From Stenotrophomonas rhizophila (GTDB taxonomy: Bacteria > Pseudomonadota > Gammaproteobacteria > Xanthomonadales > Xanthomonadaceae): DNA of 64,000 nucleotides. The position numbers and the translations under genes are program-made. Under the pieces are notes generated by a model that was given only the letters and a program-made list of their open reading frames with translations, had not been told where the DNA came from and did no database searches. Within the stretch, counting starts at the first letter, position 1; each line of letters opens with the position of its first letter. Of the stretch, positions 56,087-64,000 are shown piece by piece. The DNA lies in assembly GCF_007667275.1 (NCBI RefSeq), contig NZ_VDQT01000002.1, forward strand, positions 62,001 to 126,000, written 5' to 3'.

Positions 56087-57328
56087 ATGACTGCTGCACT
56101 GGAAACAACCGAAATCCTGGTGATCGGCGCAGGTCCCGCCGGGTCGGTCGCTGCCGCCATGCTGCGCCGGCAGGGCCGCCAGGTACTGATGCTGGAGCGC
56201 CAGCAGTTCCCGCGCTTCTCCATCGGCGAGAGCCTGCTGCCGCAGAGCATGGAATACATCGAAGCGGCCGGGCTGCTGCAGGACGTGGTCCAGGCCGGTT
56301 TCCAGTACAAGAACGGCGCGGCCTTCGTGCGCGGCGACCGCACCACCGAGTTCGATTTCCGCGACAAGTTCTCGCCGGGCTGGGGCACCACCTACCAGGT
56401 GCAGCGCGCCAACTTCGACGACGTGCTGGCCCGTGGCGCTGAGCGCATGGGCACCACCCTGCGTTTTGGCGATGAAGTGCTCTCGGTCGAGCCCGGCAGC
56501 CCAGCGCGCGTGCAGGTGCGCCGCCCGGATGGCAGCGAATACACCATCGAAGCCGGCTTCATCCTCGATGCCAGCGGTTTCGCCCGCCTGCTGCCGCGCC
56601 TGCTCAACCTCGAGTCGCCGTCGAACTTCCCGGTGCGTGGCGCGATCTTCTGCCACGTGCGCGACCACATCCCGGCCGACGCCAACTTCGACCGCAACAA
56701 GATCCTGATCACCACCCATCCCGAGCACGTGGACGTGTGGTACTGGACCATCCCGTTCTCCAACGGCTGCTGTTCGCTGGGCGTGGTGGCCGAACCGAGC
56801 TTCTTCGAGAAGTACCCCGGCACCGACCTGGAGAAGCTGCAGGCCATCGTCGGCGAAGACCCGAACCTGACCCGCCTGCTGAAGAACGCCGAATGGGCGG
56901 TGCTGCCGGTACGTACCATCACCGGGTATTCGGCCAACGTCAGTTCGCTGTGGGGCGAGGGCTACGCGCTGCTGGGCAACGCCGGCGAGTTCCTCGACCC
57001 GGTGTTTTCCTCGGGCGTGACCATCGCCTTCAAGTCCGCGCAGCTGGCCAGCGATTGCCTGGCGCGCCGCCATGCCGGCGAGCAGGTGGACTGGGAACGT
57101 GAATTCGCCGTGCCGCTGCGTGCCGGGGTGAAGACCTTCCGCCGCTTCGTCGAAGCCTGGTACGCCGGCGGTTTCCAGAAGATCATCTATCACCCCGATC
57201 CGCAGCCCGACGTGCGCCGCATGATCTCCTCGATCCTGGCCGGCTATGCGTGGGACACCAACAACCCGTACGTGGCCGATGACAGCGGCCGTCGCCTGCG
57301 GGTGCTGGAGGAACTGTGCACCGGCTGA
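56087..57328 (+). CDS. flavin-dependent halogenase-like monooxygenase
   Basis: 413 residues. FAD-binding GAGPAGSVAAAML at the N-terminus; Trp218-Tyr-Trp220-Thr-Ile-Pro223 fits the WxWxIP motif of flavin halogenases. GNAGEFLDPVFSSGV is the second FAD motif. Xanthomonadins are known to be brominated aryl polyenes, which fits a halogenase here. The enzyme could also act as a hydroxylase; the catalytic Lys could not be placed with confidence. AAGGA sits 7 bases before the ATG. Confidence 0.8.
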   Translation: MTAALETTEILVIGAGPAGSVAAAMLRRQGRQVLMLERQQFPRFSIGESLLPQSMEYIEAAGLLQDVVQAGFQYKNGAAFVRGDRTTEFDFRDKFSPGWGTTYQVQRANFDDVLARGAERMGTTLRFGDEVLSVEPGSPARVQVRRPDGSEYTIEAGFILDASGFARLLPRLLNLESPSNFPVRGAIFCHVRDHIPADANFDRNKILITTHPEHVDVWYWTIPFSNGCCSLGVVAEPSFFEKYPGTDLEKLQAIVGEDPNLTRLLKNAEWAVLPVRTITGYSANVSSLWGEGYALLGNAGEFLDPVFSSGVTIAFKSAQLASDCLARRHAGEQVDWEREFAVPLRAGVKTFRRFVEAWYAGGFQKIIYHPDPQPDVRRMISSILAGYAWDTNNPYVADDSGRRLRVLEELCTG

Positions 57329-57867
57329 TCCTGACCCTGCTGCTGGGCGTGCTGCTGGCCGCCTGCGCCAGCACCCGCATGCCAGCGCCGCTGGTGCAGC
57401 TGCCGACCCTGCAGCTGGCGCCGTCGGCGCTGGCCGAGCCGCTGCAGCTGCAGCAGCGCCTGCAGTTCCGTTTCGGCAGCCACGAGCGCACGCTGGACGC
57501 GCTGCTGGAAGCCGACGGCGAGCAGGTGCGGCTGGCGGTGCAGGCGATGGGCCAGACCGGCGTGCGCATGGTCTGGGATGGACATACCCTGGAACAGACC
57601 CGCGCGCCCTGGCTGCCGCCACAGGTGCGCGGCGAGCGCGTGCTGGACGACCTTCAGTTCGCGCTGTGGCCGGCCGATGCCATCCGGGCTGCATTGCCGG
57701 CAGACTGGCGCCTGGTGGAGGCCGACGGTGGCCGCCGCCTGGAGCAGGCGGGCAAGGCATGGCTGGTGCTTGAACCGCTGGACGACGGGCAGGTGCGGCT
57801 GCGCAACCTGGCCGAAGGCTACGAACTGGTGATCGAATCGTTGGACATGGGACAGGCACGACAGTGA
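57316..57867 (+). CDS. DUF3261 outer-membrane lipoprotein of aryl-polyene clusters
   Basis: 183 residues, GTG start. Lipobox LLAACAST with Cys near residue 17. The following domain (RFGSHERTLDALLEADGEQVRLAVQAMGQ) resembles LolB-like half barrels. With the LolA-like protein it would complete a periplasm-to-outer-membrane path for the pigment lipid (inference). It overlaps the halogenase gene by 13 bases. Confidence 0.75.
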   Translation: MHRLILTLLLGVLLAACASTRMPAPLVQLPTLQLAPSALAEPLQLQQRLQFRFGSHERTLDALLEADGEQVRLAVQAMGQTGVRMVWDGHTLEQTRAPWLPPQVRGERVLDDLQFALWPADAIRAALPADWRLVEADGGRRLEQAGKAWLVLEPLDDGQVRLRNLAEGYELVIESLDMGQARQ

Positions 57868-59051
57868 GCAGTACTGCGGTATATCTGAACGAGCTGGGCG
57901 TGATCTGTGCGCTGGGCAGCGGGCGCGCGCAGGTGCGCGACGGCCTGTTCGCCGACCAGCCCGGCGGCCTGCGCGACAACGACCAGATCCTCGCCGGCCG
58001 GACCCTGGCCCTGGGCGAAGTGACCGGCCCCTTGCCCGACCTGTCGGCGCTGCCGGTCGCCCTGCGCGGGCGCAACAATGCGCTGCTGGAAGCGGCGCTG
58101 CAGCAGATCCGCCCGGCGGTGGATGCCGCCGTGGCCCGCCATGGGGCCGACCGCGTCGCGGTGATCATCGGCACCAGCACCTCCGGCATCGGTGAATCCG
58201 AGGGCGCGCTGCGCCTGCAGGCCGACGAAGGCCGCTGGCCTGACGATTTCGATTACGCCCAGCAGGAAATGGGGACCTCGGCGCGTTTCGTGCGCGAACG
58301 CATCGGCAGCCTGGGCCCGGCCTGGACGATCTCCACCGCGTGTTCGTCCAGTGCCAAGGCGCTGATGTCCGCCGCGCGCCTGCTGCGCAGCGGCGTCGTC
58401 GACGCAGTGGTCGCCGGCGGCGCCGATTCGTTGTGCCGCTTCACCGTGGCCGGTTTCAGCGCGCTCGAGTCGGTGTCGGCGGCGCGCTGCAATCCGTTCT
58501 CGCGGCATCGCAACGGCATCAACATCGGCGAGGGCGCGGCGCTGTTCCTCATGAGCCGCGAGCCCGGGCCGGTGCGCCTGTCCGGCTGGGGCGAGTCGTC
58601 CGACGCCCACCACATGTCCGCGCCGGACCCGCAGGCGCGTGGCGCGATCGATGCCATGCAGCAGGCGCTGGAGCGCGCCGGGCTGGCGCCCGGGCAGGTC
58701 GATTACGTGAACCTGCACGGCACCGCCACTGGCCACAACGACGCCATGGAAAGCCTGGCGGTGGCCAGCGTGCTGGGCCCGCAGGTGCCGGCCAGCTCGA
58801 CCAAACCGCTCACCGGGCACACTCTGGGTGCGTCCGGGGCGATCGAAGCGGCGCTGTGCTGGCTGACGTTGGCCGACAATCCCGACCAGCAGCTGCCCAC
58901 GCACTGGTGGGATGGCCAGGTCGACGACGCGCTGCCGGCGCTGGCGCTGGTCGCGCCGGGCGCGCGCGCGGCCCGGCCGCTGCAGCATGTGCTCAGCCAC
59001 TCGTTCGCCTTCGGTGGCAGCAATGCCGTGCTGGCGCTGGCACGGGGATGA
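57864..59051 (+). CDS. beta-ketoacyl-ACP synthase (first FabF-like) of the pigment cluster
   Basis: 395 residues, thiolase fold. Complete catalytic set Cys160 (TACSSS), His285 (NLHGTATGH) and His319 (LTGHTLGASG). It extends the polyene chain by two carbons from malonyl-ACP. GTG start overlapping the previous stop (GTGA). Confidence 0.92.
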   Translation: MSSTAVYLNELGVICALGSGRAQVRDGLFADQPGGLRDNDQILAGRTLALGEVTGPLPDLSALPVALRGRNNALLEAALQQIRPAVDAAVARHGADRVAVIIGTSTSGIGESEGALRLQADEGRWPDDFDYAQQEMGTSARFVRERIGSLGPAWTISTACSSSAKALMSAARLLRSGVVDAVVAGGADSLCRFTVAGFSALESVSAARCNPFSRHRNGINIGEGAALFLMSREPGPVRLSGWGESSDAHHMSAPDPQARGAIDAMQQALERAGLAPGQVDYVNLHGTATGHNDAMESLAVASVLGPQVPASSTKPLTGHTLGASGAIEAALCWLTLADNPDQQLPTHWWDGQVDDALPALALVAPGARAARPLQHVLSHSFAFGGSNAVLALARG

Positions 59052-59509
59052 GCATGCCGCTGCCCAGCGATATCGAAAGCCTGCTGCCGCACCGCGACAG
59101 CATGCGGCTGATCGACCGGGTGGTCGATTGGCAGCCTGAATCCATCGTCGTGGAGGTGGATGTACCCGAACGTGGCCTGTTCTCCGGCCCCGACGGGGTG
59201 CCGGCCTGGGTCGGCGTGGAGTACATGGCGCAGGCCATCGCCGCCTGGGCCGGGTGCCGCGCGCGGGCCGAAGGACGGCAGCCGTCGATCGGCTTCCTGC
59301 TCGGCACGCGGCGCTACACCGCCCACCAGCCGGCCTTCGCCCCGGGCGCCTGCCTGCGGGTGGAGGCACATTGCGAGCTGATGGGCGAAAATGGTCTGGG
59401 AATGTTTGCCTGCCGGATCCTGGCCGGCGAGCAGGAATTGGCGGTCGCCAACGTATCGGTGTTCGAACCACGCGATGCGATGGCCTATCTGGAGAGTGGA
59501 GAGGCATGA
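59048..59509 (+). CDS. 3-hydroxyacyl-ACP dehydratase, ApeP/FabA-FabZ-like
   Basis: 153 residues, hot-dog fold. IESLLPHRDSMRLIDRVVDW at the N-terminus is the dehydratase start with the active His, and GVEYMAQAIAAWAG holds the Glu-bearing helix. It creates the double bonds of the polyene. Overlaps the previous gene by 4 bases (ATGA). Confidence 0.88.
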   Translation: MSMPLPSDIESLLPHRDSMRLIDRVVDWQPESIVVEVDVPERGLFSGPDGVPAWVGVEYMAQAIAAWAGCRARAEGRQPSIGFLLGTRRYTAHQPAFAPGACLRVEAHCELMGENGLGMFACRILAGEQELAVANVSVFEPRDAMAYLESGEA

Positions 59510-60237
59510 CAGGGAATCTGACCGTGCTGGTGACTGGCGCCAGCCGGGGCATCGGCCGCGCCGTGGCGCTGCGTATCGCGCGCGACGGCTTCGACGTGGT
59601 GGTGCATTGCCGCAGCCGGATCGAGGAAGCGCAGGACGTGGTCGCGCAGATCCAGGCACTCGGCCGGCAGGCCCGCGTGCTGATGTTCGACGTGTCCGAC
59701 CGCGAGGCCGCGCGTACGGCGCTGGAGGCTGATGTCGAGGCGCATGGCGCCTACTACGGCGTGGTCTGCAACGCGGGCATCGCCCGTGACGGCGCCTTCC
59801 CGGCCATGCCCGCCGAGGACTGGGACGCCGTGGTGCACACCAACCTGGACAGCTTCTACAACGTGCTGCACCCGCTGGTGATGCCGATGGTGCGGCGGCG
59901 CAAGCCGGGCCGCATCGTCACCCTGTCCTCGGTCTCGGGGCTGGTCGGCAATCGCGGCCAGACCAACTACAGCGCCGCCAAGGCCGGCATCATCGGCGCC
60001 ACCAAGGCGCTGGCGCTGGAGCTGGCCAGCCGCGCGATCACCGTCAACTGCGTGGCGCCGGGCCTGATCGAGACCGAGATGGTCAACCAGGAAGTGCTCG
60101 ACCACGCGCTCAAACTGATTCCTGCCGGGCGCATGGGCCAGCCGGACGAAGTCGCGCATGCGGTCTCCTTCCTGCTTTCCGAATCGGCGGGGTACATCAC
60201 CCGCCAGGTGATCTCGGTCAACGGAGGCATGGTCTGA
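59506..60237 (+). CDS. 3-oxoacyl-ACP reductase (FabG-like) of the pigment cluster
   Basis: 243 residues, short-chain dehydrogenase. NADP site TGASRGIGRAVAL, VCNAGIA, active-site Ser in LSSVSGL, Tyr-x3-Lys in NYSAAKAG. Reduces the keto group before dehydration. Its stop overlaps the next ATG (TGATG). Confidence 0.93.
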   Translation: MTGNLTVLVTGASRGIGRAVALRIARDGFDVVVHCRSRIEEAQDVVAQIQALGRQARVLMFDVSDREAARTALEADVEAHGAYYGVVCNAGIARDGAFPAMPAEDWDAVVHTNLDSFYNVLHPLVMPMVRRRKPGRIVTLSSVSGLVGNRGQTNYSAAKAGIIGATKALALELASRAITVNCVAPGLIETEMVNQEVLDHALKLIPAGRMGQPDEVAHAVSFLLSESAGYITRQVISVNGGMV

Positions 60238-61478
60238 TGCGCGCGCCCGAACGTCGTGTGGTGGTGACCGGTGCGGCCGCGATCAGCCCGCTGGGCAATG
60301 ACTGGCCGAGCATCCGCGCGCGCCTGCATGCGCGCGAAAACGCGGTGCGCTACATCCCCGGCTGGGAGGTCTTCGATGGCCTGAACACCCGCCTGGCCGC
60401 ACCGGCGGAAGACTTCGAGCTGCCATCCAACTACAATCGCAAGACCACCCGCAGCATGGGCAAGGTCGCGGTGATGTCGGTGCGCGCCACCGAGCTGGCG
60501 CTGGACGCGGCGGGCCTGCTCGGCCACCCGGTGCTGCGCAGCGGCCGGGCCGGCGTGGCTTACGGCTCGTCGTCGGGCAGCCATGAAGCGACCGCCGAAT
60601 TCGGCCGCATGCTGCATGACCACACCACCGAAGGCATCAGCGCCACCACCTACCTGAAGATGATGAGCCACACCTCGCCGGTGAACATCGGCGTGTTCTT
60701 CGGCCTGTCCGGGCGGGTCTACACCACCTCCAGCGCCTGTACCTCGGGCAGCCAGGGCGTGGGCTCGGGGTATGAGGCGATCCGCAGCGGCAAGCAGACG
60801 GTGATGGTCACCGGCGGCGCCGAACAGCTCGATGCCACCGCCGCGGCGGTGTTCGACACCCTGTTCGCCACCAGCGTGCGCAACGACGCACCGCAGACCA
60901 CCCCCAGCCCGTTCGACGCCAACCGCGACGGCCTGGTGCTGGGCGAGGGTGCCGGTACGCTGATCCTGGAAGAACTGGAACACGCGCGCGCACGCGGCGC
61001 CACCATCCTCGCCGAAGTGGTCGGCTACGGCACCAACAGCGACGGCCAGCACGTCACCCAGCCCACCGCCGAGACCATGGCCCAGGCCATGCGCCTGGCG
61101 CTGGAAGATGCCGGCCTGGAACCGGGCCAGATCGGCTACGTCAACGCACACGGCACCGCCACCGAACATGGCGACATCGCCGAGACCCAGGCCACCGCGC
61201 AGGTGTTCGGCGCCGGCATGCCGATCAGCTCGCTGAAGAGTTATGTCGGCCACATGCTGGGTGCGTGCGGCGCGTTCGAAGCCTGGGTCACCATCGAAAT
61301 GATGCGCGAGGGCTGGTTTGCTCCGACCCTGAACCTGCACCAGGTCGACCCGCGCTGCGGCGAACTCGACTTCATCCGCGGCGAAGGGCGCCAGATGCAG
61401 CCCGAGTACGTGATGAGCAACAACTTCGCCTTCGGCGGCATCAACACCTCGTTGATCTTCCGCCGCTGGCAGGACTGA
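60237..61478 (+). CDS. beta-ketoacyl-ACP synthase (second FabF-like) of the pigment cluster
   Basis: 413 residues with Cys168 in SSACTSGS, His305 in NAHGTATEHGD and His339 in GHMLGACG, so it is catalytically complete. It is the last gene of the operon; having two active ketosynthases plus the short one fits aryl-polyene systems that use separate enzymes for priming and elongation. Confidence 0.92.
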   Translation: MRAPERRVVVTGAAAISPLGNDWPSIRARLHARENAVRYIPGWEVFDGLNTRLAAPAEDFELPSNYNRKTTRSMGKVAVMSVRATELALDAAGLLGHPVLRSGRAGVAYGSSSGSHEATAEFGRMLHDHTTEGISATTYLKMMSHTSPVNIGVFFGLSGRVYTTSSACTSGSQGVGSGYEAIRSGKQTVMVTGGAEQLDATAAAVFDTLFATSVRNDAPQTTPSPFDANRDGLVLGEGAGTLILEELEHARARGATILAEVVGYGTNSDGQHVTQPTAETMAQAMRLALEDAGLEPGQIGYVNAHGTATEHGDIAETQATAQVFGAGMPISSLKSYVGHMLGACGAFEAWVTIEMMREGWFAPTLNLHQVDPRCGELDFIRGEGRQMQPEYVMSNNFAFGGINTSLIFRRWQD

Positions 61479-61511
61479 ACACCCCCGCTTCACCAACAAG
61501 GAGAAAGTTGA

Positions 61512-61949
61512 ATGCGTCGTTTTGCCCTGATTGCCACCGCTGCCCTGCTTGCCGTCGCCAGCACCGCCCAGGCCCGTGACACCCGCGTCGAGCTGCCGCT
61601 CGGCGAACTGCTCGGTTCCCAGGCCGCCAAGGATGCCGGTATCGACGGCAGCGTCCGTTTCTACCTGGCCGGCCAGAAGGTCAATGTCCTGGACCGCCTG
61701 GGCGAGGATGTGACCAACAAGAAGACCAACGCCGCCAACAAGAGCGACGAAGAGGCATGCCGCTGGGTGGCCCTGTCGGCGATCAAGGCCCTGCAGGACG
61801 GCGCGAAGTCGCGCGGCGCCAACGCCGTGGTCGACGTTGTCAGCTACTACAAGAAGAACGAATTCAAGAGCGCCACCAACTATGAGTGCTACGCCGGCAC
61901 CATCCTCGCCGGCGTCGCCCTGAAGGGCACCTACGCAAAGGTGAAATAA
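61512..61949 (+). CDS. secreted small protein of unknown function
   Basis: 145 residues. AAGGAGAAAG ribosome site. Signal peptide [21 protein letters not shown]. The mature part starts [17 protein letters not shown] and has a central Lys/Asn-rich stretch; two Cys (EEACRWVAL and NYECYAG) may form a disulphide. The [17 protein letters not shown] segment recalls proteins named excinuclease ATPase subunit in databases, although nothing here is an ATPase. Not clearly part of pigment synthesis. Confidence 0.65.
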   Translation: MRRFALIATAALLAVASTAQARDTRVELPLGELLGSQAAKDAGIDGSVRFYLAGQKVNVLDRLGEDVTNKKTNAANKSDEEACRWVALSAIKALQDGAKSRGANAVVDVVSYYKKNEFKSATNYECYAGTILAGVALKGTYAKVK

Positions 61950-61968
61950 CGCAAAGCGTTATTTCACC
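61940..61968. terminator. hairpin over the stop codon of the small secreted protein gene
   Basis: Perfect 12-bp arms GGTGAAATAACG / CGTTATTTCACC with a 5-base loop, containing the TAA stop. There is no T run. It directly adjoins a GTAG repeat. Confidence 0.6.
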
Positions 61969-61969
61969 G

Positions 61970-62038
61970 GTAGCAGCCGACCGTTGGTCGGATGGCCTTG
62001 CCACCGTCGTTCCCCGCGAACGACGGTGGCGGCTCTAC
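61970..62038. repeat. GTAG-type repeats upstream of the YcgL gene
   Basis: GTAGCAGCCGACCGTTGGTCGG from 61970, and a second palindrome CCACCGTCGTTC / GAACGACGGTGG ending in CTAC at 62038. It is an unequal inverted pair. Confidence 0.7.
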
Positions 62039-62179
62039 CTGAACAACCCGACCACATTGATGAACCTGAATCTGTCCCGCGCCAACAAACCGGCGCCTTT
62101 CCCGGCAGATGGCTATCGGACCCGCGTGGTTTCCGACACAATCGACGTATCTATTCCCAGGGCGACCGCCCCGCGGGCA

Positions 62180-62452
62180 ATGCAAGCCTACGTCTACAAA
62201 AGCCAACGCAAGCAGGACACCTACGTCTACCTCGCCGCCCGCGACGCCTTCGATGCACTTCCAGATGCATTGAACGCCACCCTGGCGCCGTTCGCATTCG
62301 TGCTGGAAGTCGCCCTGACCCCTGACCGTCGCCTCGCCCTGGCCGACGTCGAGCAGGTGCGCGCCAACCTGGCCGAACGCGGGTTCCACCTGCAGATGCC
62401 GCCGCCGCTGGTCGCGCCGGTGCGGGTCCCGCGCCGCGATGACCCGCGATGA
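62180..62452 (+). CDS. YcgL domain protein
   Basis: 90 residues. [22 protein letters not shown] with [25 protein letters not shown] is the YcgL pattern. Function unknown; the E. coli relative is a small soluble protein. The reading frame continues upstream past 62060, but the family N-terminus is at 62180. Confidence 0.85.
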   Translation: MQAYVYKSQRKQDTYVYLAARDAFDALPDALNATLAPFAFVLEVALTPDRRLALADVEQVRANLAERGFHLQMPPPLVAPVRVPRRDDPR

Positions 62453-64000
62453 CTGAGTCCCTGCGCAGCCGCGCCATCGCCATTGCCGTCACCCTCGGCA
62501 GCCTGCTGTCGCTGGCCGTGGTGCTGGGCGGCGTGCCGGCAGCGCTGGGTGTCGCGCTGGCGCAGCCGGCGTTCGCGCTTGGCGTGTCCTGGTGGCGCCG
62601 CAGCCGCACGGTTCCCGCGCTGGCCCAGCTGGGCCGACAGGATCTGCCAGCGCTGGCCGCGCTGTGGTCGCTGGGGCCGGCGGCCTTCGCGTTGCTGGTG
62701 TCCTGGCCGCTGGGCGCGCTGCACGACAGCGGCAGCCTCGCTGCCGCACTCGGCCTGAGCGTGGCGGTGAGCGCCGCGCTGCTGGGGGTCTGGCGGACCT
62801 GGCCGCTCTGGAACGAAATCGAACGCAGTGACGGCAGCCTGGCGCGGCATTGGCGCAGCCTGGCCACGCGCGACCTCAGCGCCTGGCGCGGCCTGGCCGT
62901 GGCCGCCCTGGTCGTGGCCGTCTGCGCCCTGGTGGTGGTACCGGCATGGCCCGGCCTGCTGGCCGACAGCCTGCGCTGGCCGTTCGCACTGGCGGTGCTG
63001 ATCGGTTCGCCGCTGGCCCACTTCGCCCTGCAGCGCATCGCCCCGGCCGACCCGCTGGCCGCACGCAGCGTGCTGGAGCCGGCCGACGCCGTATTCGCTG
63101 CCGCTGCCCACGACGATGGCACGAGCCAGCCATTGGAACCGCTGGGCCAGCATGAACGCCTGCCGGCGCTGTACGAGGCTGCGCGTAGTGGCCGCGTTGA
63201 TCGGGCCTTGCAGCTGCTCGCCGCCGGCGCCGATCCGCATGGCCTGCCTGACCCGGGCTGGCGCGACCAGCGCAGCCTGGTGGTGCTGGCCGCCGTGCTG
63301 CCGGACCTGCGCCTGCTGCGCGAGCTGATCGCGCGCGGCGTCGGCGTCAATACGCCGCACCGCGGCATGACCCCGCTCCTGGCAGCGACCCGCGACAGCT
63401 GGCACGGCCGCCCCGAAGCGGTGATGACCCTGCTCGCCAACGGCGCCGATTCGCGCGCGGTCGACAGCGACGGCAACACCCCGCTGCATCATGCCGCCCG
63501 CAGTTCCGACCCCGGCGTGGCCGCACTGCTGCGCGACGCCGCCGCCGAGGTGGATGCCCTGAACCACGACGGCTGGTCGCCGCTCGCGGTGGCCTGCCAG
63601 GTCGGCAACTGGCGCCTGGCCCGGTTCCTGCTCGAGCGCGGTGCGCGCACTGAACCGGCTGACGGCACCCCGGTACTGCTGGCCGCGGCCGGCACCGAAG
63701 AAGACGATCCGGCCGGCGTACAGCTGCTGCTCAAGCACAAGGCCCGCGCCGACGCCCGCGACCGCCAGCGCCGCAGCGCCCTGCACGAAGCCGCCCTGGC
63801 CGGGCATGTGGACATCATCGACGTACTGCTGGCCGCGGGCGCCAACCTGGAAGCGCGCGACGCGCTGTCGCGCACGCCGTGGCTGGAAGCGGCGCGTGCC
63901 GGTCGCGCGGCGGTGGTCGAACACCTGCTGCCGCACAAGCCCGACCTGCATGCGCTGGACGTGGAAGGACGCAATGCGGTGCTGCTGGCGTGCATGGCCG
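62449..64000 (+). CDS. membrane-anchored ankyrin-repeat protein (partial)
   Basis: 517 residues are visible and the gene runs past the window's right end. The start overlaps the YcgL stop (ATGA). Residues 1-220 have several hydrophobic segments ([49 protein letters not shown]), an integral-membrane part. From about residue 240 there is a series of ankyrin repeats, each about 33 residues with the TPLHHAA-type turn and LLxxGAD-type loop ([32 protein letters not shown]). Ankyrins bind proteins; partner and role are unknown. Confidence 0.85.
   Translation, partial: MTESLRSRAIAIAVTLGSLLSLAVVLGGVPAALGVALAQPAFALGVSWWRRSRTVPALAQLGRQDLPALAALWSLGPAAFALLVSWPLGALHDSGSLAAALGLSVAVSAALLGVWRTWPLWNEIERSDGSLARHWRSLATRDLSAWRGLAVAALVVAVCALVVVPAWPGLLADSLRWPFALAVLIGSPLAHFALQRIAPADPLAARSVLEPADAVFAAAAHDDGTSQPLEPLGQHERLPALYEAARSGRVDRALQLLAAGADPHGLPDPGWRDQRSLVVLAAVLPDLRLLRELIARGVGVNTPHRGMTPLLAATRDSWHGRPEAVMTLLANGADSRAVDSDGNTPLHHAARSSDPGVAALLRDAAAEVDALNHDGWSPLAVACQVGNWRLARFLLERGARTEPADGTPVLLAAAGTEEDDPAGVQLLLKHKARADARDRQRRSALHEAALAGHVDIIDVLLAAGANLEARDALSRTPWLEAARAGRAAVVEHLLPHKPDLHALDVEGRNAVLLACMA

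Overview
The window is a high-GC (roughly two-thirds G+C by eye), densely coded chromosomal segment from a member of the Xanthomonadaceae (Lysobacteraceae), most likely Stenotrophomonas or a close relative. Four things support this. Many short palindromes begin with GTAG, like the SMAG (Stenotrophomonas maltophilia GTAG) repeats. There is a xanthomonadin-type aryl-polyene pigment cluster with the chorismatase XanB2. An sX13-like small RNA lies directly behind polA. Several genes have a -10 box exactly 6 nt before the ATG, as in the leaderless mRNAs known from xanthomonads. The genus is an inference; no rRNA or tRNA gene is present to settle it.

Layout. 1-4757: end of an outer-membrane porin, an MHS-type MFS transporter, a coniferyl-type aldehyde dehydrogenase and exonuclease III. 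4757-10321: a small GlsB/YeaQ membrane protein, an Sfp-type phosphopantetheinyl transferase, rsmG-parA-parB, and an epimerase / GT2 / lipid-A-disaccharide-synthase-N group. 10322-15261: an 11-bp tandem repeat, a secreted DUF885 protein, and a tandem duplication of two TIKI/ChaN-like proteins resembling the toxin domain of Pasteurella multocida toxin-like proteins. 15317-21308: a CzcCBA heavy-metal efflux operon led by a small His/Cys protein. 21309-22505: a lower-GC islet with an NYN-domain nuclease. 22506-31650: a GT1 glycosyltransferase, rpmB-rpmG, cardiolipin synthase, a YdhS-like flavoprotein, uvrD, a small phosphatase-like protein, an unknown protein and UspA. 31718-36739: two small minus-strand genes, polA, the sX13-like sRNA, a DUF421 membrane protein and a PPxY-motif protein. 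36726-41086 (minus): hemF, a membrane protein, a NUDIX hydrolase and an S9 peptidase. 41341-43753: a cyanide-insensitive-type cytochrome bd oxidase.

43907-61478 is the aryl-polyene (xanthomonadin) locus: xanB2 on the minus strand, facing away from an 18-gene, mostly overlapping operon. XanB2 would make hydroxybenzoate from chorismate. A ligase-dehydratase fusion would activate it for an acyl carrier protein. Ketosynthases, a ketoreductase and dehydratases would build the polyene. A halogenase-like flavoenzyme may decorate it. Two acyltransferases, a GT2 enzyme, a LolA-like carrier, a lipoprotein and an MMPL exporter would esterify it and move it to the outer membrane. The PPTase at 5102 lies about 40 kb away and is the only candidate in the window for activating the carrier proteins. 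61512-64000 holds a small secreted protein, a YcgL protein and a membrane-anchored ankyrin-repeat protein that runs off the end.

Most notable: the duplicated TIKI-like pair, in which one copy has lost its first G-x-x-H motif; a GTAG-type repeat pair read through in frame inside the pigment exporter gene; repeated use of GTAG repeats as stop codons; the 6-nt -10-to-ATG spacing in six unrelated genes; and the two PPxY motifs in the protein next to hemF.
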